The position numbers were made by a program, and so were the translations under genes. Source: Thermococcus stetteri (GTDB lineage Archaea; Methanobacteriota_B; Thermococci; Thermococcales; Thermococcaceae). Taken from it: a DNA stretch of 64,000 nt. This document shows positions 12,624 to 20,300 of the stretch, one piece after another. Below the pieces are notes generated by a model, which worked only from the letters and a program-made list of their open reading frames with translations, was not told the origin of the DNA and searched no databases. The first letter of the stretch is position 1, and each line of letters opens with the position of its first letter. The stretch covers positions 496,001 to 560,000 of the forward strand of contig NZ_JAGGKB010000001.1 in the NCBI RefSeq assembly GCF_017873335.1. The letters run 5' to 3'.

Positions 12624-13556
12624 ATGGAGAGGGTTGAGTCCACCGTAACTTCAATTGATATGCCAGTGAAGGCCGGGACTGTCACTATTGGAAAGCCCCC
12701 CTGGAGCAGTAAAAGACACACTGGAAAGGTGGAAAGGCTCATTCTTCATCTTGGGGCTGGAAAAGGAGAATTCTCTGAAATCTACGGCATTCCAAGATCC
12801 ATTGGATGTATTGGAAACAACAGGTTCATTCTCAGGAGGGAACCCCTCAGCATAGAGGAGTTCAAGAGAACGATCCTCGAGTTCAGGAAAATGGGCGGAA
12901 AAGAGCTCTGGCTGACGAACTATGATAACATCGAGCCCCTCCTGATACTGGCAAACTTCGCATCGGAGATAGAGATCCCAGAAGTCTATGCAGTTGTCAT
13001 GTTCAATGACCTTCCGAGGATCGTGCCTATAGAGGGAATCCGGTTCATAGCCGAGATAAAGTATCCAGATGTGAACCCAGAGAAACTGTACGACTACCCA
13101 TGGATTTACGGAGTCCTCGCTATGGTGGAACAGGAGTATTTGGACGAAGTATTGAGGGAAAACTTCCCCGGAGAGCTCTACGTGGACGTTCTCTTCCCGG
13201 GTTCCATCAAGAACGTCAAGTTCAACACGATAGAGGTCAGGCGCATACTGAACCCCACCACTGAAAAGTACCACGACTGCCTTGCCGGAACCGTTGCGGT
13301 TACCGCCGATGGATACGTACTGCCCTGCCCCCTGCTCAGGAACTACGTTGTCGGCGATCTAAAGAAGGAGAGCCTTAAGAGGATAACCCGCAGAAAACGC
13401 CTCCGGGCCTTTTGGAGAACCACCAAGGACGCAATCCCCACGTGCTCCAACTGTCCCTTCAAATACATCTGCCACGACTGCAGAGCGCTTGAATACCAAG
13501 CGACAGGGGAGATAGACGGAATAGAATACTGTCCACTCCATTTTCTCGGGCTTTAA
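12624..13556 (+). CDS. Radical-SAM-like SPASM-domain protein without the CxxxCxxC motif
   Basis: 310 residues. The C-terminus is a clear SPASM auxiliary iron-sulfur domain: a Cys pair in HDCLAGTVAVTADGYVLPC, then CSNCPFKYICHDC and a final YC near residue 305. The N-terminal ~220 residues follow the radical-SAM barrel pattern (LSIEEFKRTILEFRKMGGKELWLT), but the cluster-binding CxxxCxxC is missing (only one Cys, in SIGCIG) and the SAM-binding GGE position reads NYDN. Family members normally modify peptides or proteins; this one may be a catalytically dead partner or scaffold that still holds auxiliary clusters. The start ATG 12624 follows GGTGA. Flanked by moaE and a divergent-acting regulator on the other strand. 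Confidence 0.75.
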   Translation: MERVESTVTSIDMPVKAGTVTIGKPPWSSKRHTGKVERLILHLGAGKGEFSEIYGIPRSIGCIGNNRFILRREPLSIEEFKRTILEFRKMGGKELWLTNYDNIEPLLILANFASEIEIPEVYAVVMFNDLPRIVPIEGIRFIAEIKYPDVNPEKLYDYPWIYGVLAMVEQEYLDEVLRENFPGELYVDVLFPGSIKNVKFNTIEVRRILNPTTEKYHDCLAGTVAVTADGYVLPCPLLRNYVVGDLKKESLKRITRRKRLRAFWRTTKDAIPTCSNCPFKYICHDCRALEYQATGEIDGIEYCPLHFLGL

Positions 13557-14473
13557 AACTCCAATATTGACCTGTAACCACTTCCGTCTTTTTTCACCAT
13601 TCTCTGAAAGGCTGTTCTGTGGTTCCTATCGTTAAGCTCCTTGAATGTTGGATCAAAGTACTCCACAAGGATTTTCTCAACGTACCTGCTGAACTCCAGT
13701 ATCTTTGCCCCCATATCCTCCTTCGAAGAGAAGAACCACTCCAGGAGATACCCTCTTTTTGGGATCACACCAACGGTAATCTCGTAATCCCTGAACTTCT
13801 TAATCACGTCCTCATCCAGCTTCTTAGCGATGCCTATGACCCCCCGATCTGAGACGTTCATGTCCGGAAGTGGGACGAAGTCAATGAGTATGCCTCTCTC
13901 TTTTAGACGGTTTATCATGTACCTAACGGTGGGTCTAGACTTGCCGAGTTTTTCTGCAATCTCAGTGATAGGCGTTCGAGCATCCCATTTTAGTATGTCC
14001 ATTAAGACGGCATACTCATAGCTGAGATCCCAATTCCCCCATTCATCGGGGAGCTTGCCCTTTGTATACGCTCTAACCTCGTAGTACTCAAAGTCGTCGG
14101 AGTACTTTCCAAGCATCTCATCTATGAAATCCACTTGGTCGTGAGGAATCTGCATATAAAGGGACAAGCCGTTTTTGAAACCAAAGGCTGGGTTTACGTA
14201 CTTGATAAATGGATTCTTAGTTAGTCTTAGCACAGTCTCCAGCAGATTCTCTGGCGGAACGGCGAGAAAAGCTACGAAGCTCTTGAGACCTATTAATCTT
14301 ATGTTGTACATCGCACTTACCGTGAGATACCTCCCATAATACTTGTCGTAGAGGCGCTTCAACTTATAATAGTCCAGCCCCCCATTTCGAGCTATGCTCC
14401 TAAGACTGTCTAGGGGATACTTGCTCAACGACTCCACCAAAAACTCTATCTCATCAAGTTTTACATCCCCCAT
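13553..14473 (-). CDS. Lrp-like winged-helix transcriptional regulator
   Basis: 306 residues. The N-terminal part (LDEIEFLVESLSKYPLDSLRSIARNGGLDYYKLKRLYDKYY) looks like a first helix-turn-helix. A second canonical Lrp-like HTH lies near residue 165: LMDILKWDARTPITEIAEKLGKSRPTVRYMINRLKERGIL. The remaining alpha/beta segments resemble ligand-binding halves. This two-HTH layout is seen in large Thermococcales regulators of unknown target. It ends 4 bp inside the SPASM gene (convergent) and diverges from the adenosine-kinase-like gene through a 68-bp promoter region. Confidence 0.75.
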   Translation of the reverse strand: MGDVKLDEIEFLVESLSKYPLDSLRSIARNGGLDYYKLKRLYDKYYGRYLTVSAMYNIRLIGLKSFVAFLAVPPENLLETVLRLTKNPFIKYVNPAFGFKNGLSLYMQIPHDQVDFIDEMLGKYSDDFEYYEVRAYTKGKLPDEWGNWDLSYEYAVLMDILKWDARTPITEIAEKLGKSRPTVRYMINRLKERGILIDFVPLPDMNVSDRGVIGIAKKLDEDVIKKFRDYEITVGVIPKRGYLLEWFFSSKEDMGAKILEFSRYVEKILVEYFDPTFKELNDRNHRTAFQRMVKKDGSGYRSILEF

Positions 14474-14541
14474 ATTCTAACACCACCAATCCCGGAAAGG
14501 TTATATTCTTCAATCATTAAAAATTCTTCTGGTGATGCCCG

Positions 14542-15030
14542 ATGGTGAGGATAGAGGTAGTTGACATCAAAAAACCCGAGGGGGTTGAGGTCATAATCGG
14601 GCAGGGCAACTTCTCGATATTCACCGTTGATGACCTAGCCAGGGCCCTTCTAACTGCCGTCCCAGGGATAAAGTTCGGGATAGCGATGAACGAGGCAAAG
14701 CCACAGCTCACCCGCTTCACAGGGAACGATGAGGAACTTGAAGAGCTCGCCGCTAAGAACGCCCTGAAAATCGGTGCTGGTCACGTTTTCGTCATCCTCA
14801 TGAGAAACGCCTTCCCGATAAACGTCCTCAACACAATCAAGAACCACCCGGCGGTCGCCATGGTGTACGGAGCCAGTGAGAACCCCTTCCAGGTCATAGT
14901 GGCAGAGACAGACCTTGGTAGGGGAGTTCTGGGCGTCGTGGACGGCAAGGCCGCCACCAAAATCGAGACAGATGAGCAGAAGAAGGAACGCAGAAAGCTC
15001 GTCGAGAAGATCGGATACACGATTCACTGA
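14542..15030 (+). CDS. Adenosine-specific kinase family protein (COG1839)
   Basis: 162 residues, single-domain protein matching the COG1839/DUF355 family across its length (EVVIGQGNFSIFTVDDLARALLTAVPGIKFGIAMNEAKPQLTRFTGND and the C-terminal VVDGKAATKIETDEQKKERR). A crystal structure of a Pyrobaculum member led to the name adenosine-specific kinase; the cellular role is unproven. No standard P-loop is present. ATG 14542 is preceded by GGTGATGCCCG. Confidence 0.85.
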   Translation: MVRIEVVDIKKPEGVEVIIGQGNFSIFTVDDLARALLTAVPGIKFGIAMNEAKPQLTRFTGNDEELEELAAKNALKIGAGHVFVILMRNAFPINVLNTIKNHPAVAMVYGASENPFQVIVAETDLGRGVLGVVDGKAATKIETDEQKKERRKLVEKIGYTIH

Positions 15031-15075
15031 CACCAAACCTTTTATGCTACATTTCCCTCTTTTTCTGGTGGTTCT

Positions 15076-15630
15076 ATGAGACTGGCCTTTGTAACTTCCA
15101 ATCCGGGAAAGGTTGAAGAGGCAAGGAAGTACTTTGAGCCCCTGGGTGTCGAAGTCTACCAGCTCAAAGTAAGCTATCCTGAGATCCAGGCCGACACCCT
15201 TGAGGAGGTGGCTGAGTACGGGGCAAAATGGTTGGCACAGAGAGTTGAGGGGCCGTTCTTCCTCGACGATTCTGGGCTTTTCGTTGAAGCTCTGAAAGGG
15301 TTCCCTGGGGTCTATTCAGCCTATGTCTACAAGACCATTGGTTACCAAGGCATTCTAAAGCTCCTCGAAGGAGAAACAAACAGAAAAGCCTACTTCAAGA
15401 GCATCATAGCCTACTGGGACGGGGAGCTGCACATCTTTACCGGCCGGGTTGATGGTAAAATAGCCACCGAACCCAGGGGAAGCGGCGGCTTCGGCTTTGA
15501 CCCTGTTTTCATTCCCGAGGGGTTCGACAGAACGTTCGCCGAAATGACAACGGAGGAAAAGAACCTGGTATCACACCGCGGTAGAGCACTGAGGGCATTT
15601 GCCAACTGGCTGAAGGAAAACCTTAAATAA
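15076..15630 (+). CDS. rdgB: XTP/dITP pyrophosphatase (HAM1/RdgB)
   Basis: Hydrolyses non-canonical purine triphosphates (ITP, dITP, XTP) to monophosphates, cleaning the nucleotide pool. 184 residues with the family motifs [16 protein letters not shown] at the N-terminus, [23 protein letters not shown] near residue 60, [15 protein letters not shown] near residue 137 and the C-terminal SHRGRALR. The promoter CTTTTATGC lies about 35 nt upstream; the RBS is GGTGGTT. Confidence 0.95.
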   Translation: MRLAFVTSNPGKVEEARKYFEPLGVEVYQLKVSYPEIQADTLEEVAEYGAKWLAQRVEGPFFLDDSGLFVEALKGFPGVYSAYVYKTIGYQGILKLLEGETNRKAYFKSIIAYWDGELHIFTGRVDGKIATEPRGSGGFGFDPVFIPEGFDRTFAEMTTEEKNLVSHRGRALRAFANWLKENLK

Positions 15631-15685
15631 GTAGGGACATCAATCAGTCTAGATTTTTATTGAACAAATGACAATGGGGATACCT

Positions 15686-16138
15686 ATGACGGGAGGATTG
15701 GATGCCATAGACATTAAACTCCTGAACGAGTTGAAGGAGAACGCCAGAGAGAACATAGCCAGCCTCAGCAAGAAGCTCGGGATACCAAGAACCACCGTGC
15801 ACTACAGGATAAAGCGCCTCGTTGATGAAGGCATCATAGAGAAGTTCACGGTGAAGCCCAACTACAAAAAGCTTGATCTGGGAACGACTGCATTCATACT
15901 GGCCCGCTACGACCCGGATTCCGGTCTCAGCCAGAGGGAAGTGGCCGAGAGAATAGCGGCCCTTGATGGTGTCTATGAAGTCCACATAATCTCTGGAGAG
16001 TGGGACATGATAATAAAGGTCCGCGCTCCAAACGCAGAAGAGGTTGGTAAGATCGTCGTTGATAGGCTAAGGGAGATAAAGGGAATAGGACAGACGGTTA
16101 CAATGGTCTCGTTCGTTACGGTTAAGGAAGAACTTTGA
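15686..16138 (+). CDS. Lrp/AsnC family transcriptional regulator
   Basis: 150 residues with the classic two-domain layout: N-terminal HTH (DIKLLNELKENARENIASLSKKLGIPRTTVHYRIKRLVDEGII) and C-terminal RAM domain (ERIAALDGVYEVHIISGEWDMIIKVRAPNAEEVGKIVVDRLREIKGIGQTVTMVSF). Feast/famine-type regulators of Thermococcales respond to amino acids. Three in-frame ATGs exist (15668, 15674, 15686); the last is preferred because GGGGATACCT precedes it. Confidence 0.88.
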   Translation: MTGGLDAIDIKLLNELKENARENIASLSKKLGIPRTTVHYRIKRLVDEGIIEKFTVKPNYKKLDLGTTAFILARYDPDSGLSQREVAERIAALDGVYEVHIISGEWDMIIKVRAPNAEEVGKIVVDRLREIKGIGQTVTMVSFVTVKEEL

Positions 16139-16145
16139 AAATCGG

Positions 16146-16202
16146 GGGCGATGATCGGCGTTCTCCTTTCTGATTTGTGATGACGCGAGGTTTGGTGAGC
16201 CC
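16146..16202 (+). ncRNA. Box C/D guide sRNA
   Basis: The 57-nt gap between two genes holds all elements of an archaeal C/D sRNA in order: terminal stem GGGC (16146-16149), C box ATGATCG (16151-16157), 12-nt guide, perfect D' box CTGA (16170-16173), 3-nt spacer, perfect C' box GTGATGA (16177-16183), 11-nt guide, D box GTGA (16195-16198), closing stem GCCC (16199-16202). The C box G6 and D box C1 are both changed (to C and G) and can still pair, so the kink-turn is preserved by a compensatory change. The guides (GCGTTCTCCTTT and CGCGAGGTTTG) would direct 2'-O-methylation of the target base opposite the fifth nucleotide before each D/D' box. Targets were not identified. Confidence 0.75.
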
Positions 16203-17041
16203 TACATAACGCAGCACTCGTAAATTATCTCAACATCCCTTACTGTTTTTGCCCATTCGATAACTTTCCTGGGCGGGTTTGTCAGCCTGTCGACGCCGGC
16301 CAAAACAGCTCCCCTATCAAATTCAAGCCTCCACCTGCCGAGAGGCCGCATGCAACCTATGCTGAGCTCACCATCAAAGCGCTCGCGGGCGTACCTCACG
16401 ACTTTCAGACTCTCCTCCACAGAAGGCTTCGGGACGTTCTCCATCTCTGTACCCTTTGTCGGGATTAGGACGTCGAGGACGAGAACATCTATCGGGTAGT
16501 TCACCAGCATGTCTATGGCCTTGTACTCCCACCATATCTTTCCAAAGTCGAGGCCAATTGTTATGTGCGGTGCAACTCTCACTCCGGCTTCTGTTAGCAG
16601 GTCAAGGACTCTCAGGTAATCCCCAACCGTCTTGTCTATCTTGTAAACGCGCCTTATCACGTCGTTATCTCCAACGAAGTCGAGGGAAACCGCATCGACA
16701 TACTTTATCCACTCCAGGTCGCTCTCGTCGATGAAGCCGACGTGGGCGTTGAGTTTCAGGTTCGTTCTCCTCTTAATCTCTCTTATCTCATCGGCGTAGA
16801 AGTCGAGCGGAACCTTTAGGCGTCCGTCCATTCCACCGCTTAGGAGACAGCCGAGGTATCCCTCCTCAGCGAGCCTGAGGCAGTAGTTCAGGAGCTCCCC
16901 GCGCTCGGGCTTCTTCATGCCCTCAAGGTAGTGCCTCCCACAGTGGGAGCAGTTGAGGGCACAGGCGTTCCCGGTGAGTGATATTGAAGGAAATTTGATG
17001 CCAGGGATGTAGATTTTGAGCTTCTTCTTTTCTTTAGGCAT
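16202..17041 (-). CDS. lipS1: Radical SAM protein, probable lipoyl synthase subunit LipS1
   Basis: 279-residue radical SAM enzyme of the biotin/lipoyl synthase-like COG1856 group. The SAM-cluster motif is in GNACALNCSHCGRHYL near residue 27 (CxxxCxxC), followed by LLSGGMDG in place of GGE; further cysteines occur in SIGCMRPLG and the terminal YECCVM and could bind a second cluster. T. kodakarensis makes lipoyl groups with a two-protein synthase, LipS1 plus LipS2; from memory LipS1 is TK2109, whose neighbours (exporter, PadR, enolase) match this locus. The name is therefore inferred from recall and synteny. ATG 17041 follows GAGGTGAGCTAA. A decayed partial copy of its 5' end lies upstream. Confidence 0.7.
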   Translation of the reverse strand: MPKEKKKLKIYIPGIKFPSISLTGNACALNCSHCGRHYLEGMKKPERGELLNYCLRLAEEGYLGCLLSGGMDGRLKVPLDFYADEIREIKRRTNLKLNAHVGFIDESDLEWIKYVDAVSLDFVGDNDVIRRVYKIDKTVGDYLRVLDLLTEAGVRVAPHITIGLDFGKIWWEYKAIDMLVNYPIDVLVLDVLIPTKGTEMENVPKPSVEESLKVVRYARERFDGELSIGCMRPLGRWRLEFDRGAVLAGVDRLTNPPRKVIEWAKTVRDVEIIYECCVM

Positions 17042-17046
17042 TTAGC

Positions 17047-17256
17047 TCACCTCAAAAAGGGGTTGTAGAGGGCGAAGCCCCCTCCGGTGTTCAAAAAAGA
17101 AGGAAGGGCATGGGAAACGCAGTTTCTCGAGTTATGTGGGGCGAAGCCCCACTTTCGGGGGGAGGGGGTTAGCAAGGACGTGGGGGGTGAAACCCCCCGG
17201 TCCTGCGAGGGGAATTTAATCCCAGGGATGTAGATTTTGAGCTTTTTTCGTTCCAT
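17047..17256 (-). pseudogene. Remnant copy of the lipS1 5' end with inserted hairpins
   Basis: From ATG 17256 (RBS GAGGGTGAGA) the reading frame gives MERKKLKIYIPGIKFPS, nearly identical to the start of the intact lipS1 downstream, and then runs into unrelated low-complexity sequence, ending at 17047. The two DNA copies differ mainly at third codon positions (GGC/GGG, ATC/ATT, TTT/TTC), suggesting both once were coding genes that diverged. A TATA-like ATTATATC element (about 17287-17300, minus) precedes this copy, so the surviving lipS1 is probably transcribed through it as a structured leader. Confidence 0.6.
17068..17198. repeat. Cluster of hairpins with three-nucleotide loops
   Basis: Four GC-rich inverted repeats with 3-nt loops: 17068-17073/17077-17084 (loop gaa, two unpaired C in the second arm), a 5-bp GAAAC/GTTTC pair (about 17115-17127, loop gca), 17136-17142/17146-17152 (GTGGGGC, loop gaa) and 17182-17188/17192-17198 (GGGGGGT, loop gaa). 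They separate the decayed lipS1 copy from the intact gene. The architecture recalls the hairpins at 142-470. Confidence 0.6.
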
Positions 17257-17328
17257 TCTCACCCTCCACAGAAAAGCAGTGCCCAGAAGATATAATCCTT
17301 TTGGGACAAAAATGGGAAAAGAAGGAAA

Positions 17329-20300
17329 TCACTCCTTTTCGGCTTCCTTCCTGTTCTTGAACAGCGGCCACCAGGCCTTTTCGCCGAAGAGGCTCATAAA
17401 GGCCGGGCCTATGAAGTACACCGCCATCGTCGCCGTCAGAAGAACCCCCGCCGCGAGTGCAAAGCCTATCTCCCTGGTTCCCCAGGTTGAGCTGAGCATC
17501 AGTGCTCCATAGGTGCTCGCAAGGACCACCGCCAGTCCGATTACCAAGGTGTCCATGGTTCCGGCGGCGACTATGAGGGATTCGTCCGGTTTCCTCCTCT
17601 CGAACTCGTCCCTGGCCTTGACGAGGTAGAAGCTGTTGTAGTCTATGCCGACACCCATGAGCACGACGAAGACCATCAGCGGCAGGAACCACATTATCTG
17701 CTGGTTGAATATCTTGCCGAAGAGCCATGTTGAGACCCAGATGCTCGTCATGACGCCCATGAAGATTGTGATCATCGTCGATGCCACCGCTGGGAGTCCC
17801 TTGAGTGTCGGTATGAGCGAGAGGAACATCAGCACTAAGGCCACTGGAATTATCCTGTGCCAGAAGATGTCGTTGATCCTGTCGGTGAGGTCCATCGAGA
17901 GTGCCGCTCCACCTCCGACGAGGGCTTCTTCAAGGTGCGGGCTCTCTCTGGCGACTCCCCTGACGTAGGCCCTGAACTCCTTCACGAGCTCCTTGGCCTC
18001 CTCGTCGGTCGGCCTGTATTCGGTCTCGACCTGTATCATGACCTTGTCTCCTTTACTTGAGATGAACCTGTCGCCCCCGAGGGCTCTGACTGCCGAGAGC
18101 GTCAGGTTGCTGACCGGTTCTCCGTAGGGTCTGGTTGGTGAGTAAACGGCCTTCACTCCCTTCATCGAGCCCAGGTGCGCCGTGACCTCGTCTATCAGCT
18201 TTAAGTCCTCGTCTGTGACGTTCCCCTTGAAGTCGAGTATTATGTAGTTTGGAGACATCACCGAGGCCCCGAGCTTCTCCTCGCTCAGCTTCATGAACTT
18301 GAGCGTGTCGCTTCCCTCCGGGAGGAAGAGGCTTATGTCGTGGGTCCCCTTGAAGGTCACGAAGGTGTAGGTGGCTGGTACGGCTATTAGCAGGCCGATG
18401 AGGAGCACTACCTTGGCATGCTTTATTACCCACTCGGCTATCCTGCTCCTCTCGTGCACGTCGAGGGTTTTCACGTGCCTGATGTGCCTCGGCCACCAGA
18501 ACAAGCTCTTATCTCCTATCAGCGCGGTTATCGCCGGGATGAACGTCAGGCTGGCTATGAGTACGGAAACTACCGCCAGCGGTGCTATTATGCCCATCTG
18601 CTGGAAAATCGGGAACTCCCAGGCCAGGACGAAGGATGCGAAGGCTATGATGTCGGTGAACGCGCTCGCAAGGACTGCGTCTTTAGCCCTCTTAAGGGCC
18701 TCCGCGACGGCCTTCTCGTGCTCGTAGCCCTCAGCCATGTATTCCTTGAAGCGGTGGACGTAGTAGGTGGAATAGTCGATACCGAGACCGAGGGCGGTGG
18801 TTATGGTGAGCATCTGGGCCCAGCTGCCCACGTCTATTATCCCTCCCCTGGCAAGGAGGTAGGTTATGCCCAGGGCCGTCAGCGCGGAAGTGGCCACCCC
18901 CGTGAAGGGCAGGAACGTCGCCAGGAAGGCCATGCCCATCAGCAGGAAGAGGACTATCAGGGCAATCACGATGCTTCCCTGCGTCGTCCTCTGGTTGTCC
19001 CTCTGTCCGTACTCCGTCATCTCGTGCATCTGGACTGGGGTACCGCCGAGGGCTCCCTCAACCTCTGGGAAGTACTTCCCAAACTCCTCCAAGCCGATTC
19101 TCTTGACGACGGTGGCGTTCCCTGCCCGGTACTTGTAGAGATCATCGCTTGGACCAGGTTTTCCGAAGGGGATGAAGGTTATCAGCAGGGTCGTGTTGTC
19201 GTCGCTCTTCAGCATGCTGAGGTAAGTTCCCGCCTTTTCCATCACCACGGGCCAGAGCTCCTCCGCGAGGGGCTTCACGTCCTCCCTGGTTAGCGCATCC
19301 GGGCTGTCCTTGAACTTGAAGGCTATCTCGACGAGCTTCGACTCGTTGAAGGTTATCTCCAGCCCGTAGGGGTTGTTTCTGGCGTACTCGGATATGATGG
19401 ACTCAATGGCATCCTTCACGAGTCTCTCAAGTTCTTCCTCGCTCATCGGGTAGTTCTTCACGATCTTCTCCGTGAGGTTCATGAAGACGTCCTTGAACTC
19501 CTCCGGGACTGCCGTGTTGTTCATCTCATCCATCCTCTCTTCTGCGCCCTGGAGGAAGAGATCCTCGGCGAGGGTCTTTGGATCGGCACCCTCGTAGAGG
19601 GCCTTCACGACCTCCGAAACGTTGAAGCTCCCTTCTTGCTGGGCCCCTTCGCTCATCACACTTATGACCTCGATGGTCGCCTCCTCAAGCCTCTCACCGC
19701 TTATTATCCCCTGCGGGTCCTTTGAGACGGTCTCAACGATCGCATCTGCTATTTTCTCGGCGTTCGGGACCCCTATCTGGGAGAGGTTCTTGATCATCTC
19801 CCCCTTCAGCAGGTTCTTCGCCAGCTCATCAATGGTTTTCTCGTCCCCGTTGCTCTCATAAACGGCCTCCAGGACACTTTCGTCCATCTGGAGGCCCCTC
19901 TGCTCCATCATGTCCTTGATGACCGAGAGCGTTGCGTTTTCAAGGAGAGCTCCGTCGGTGGTCAGAACTCCATCCGCGTTCGGATCATAGGTGAGGACTG
20001 CATCGACGATGACCGGGGTGAACTGAGCTTCCGTCTCGTTGGCCATTCTGCTCATTCCAGACAGCAAGAGGTTCTTCTCAAGCTCCTTGGTGGGCCCCTC
20101 CCTCAAGAGAACCTTGAGGACCTCCTCTGGGTTGCTGACTCCTGCAAGCGGGCTTCCGGGGGTGCTTGCCATGAGCTTGAGGGCGACCTTAACGGTGGTC
20201 TCCTCCACTGCGTTTGGAGCGGGATTGGGGCCGAGCGAAAGGGCCGCTTCAACTATGGCCGAGAACGTCTTAGAGTCGAGGGCGCCGAAGCCGGGAACCT

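Noticed and set aside
18418-19293. 291-codon open frame opposite the RND exporter
   Set aside because: Antisense shadow with His/Glu/Arg-rich nonsense composition.
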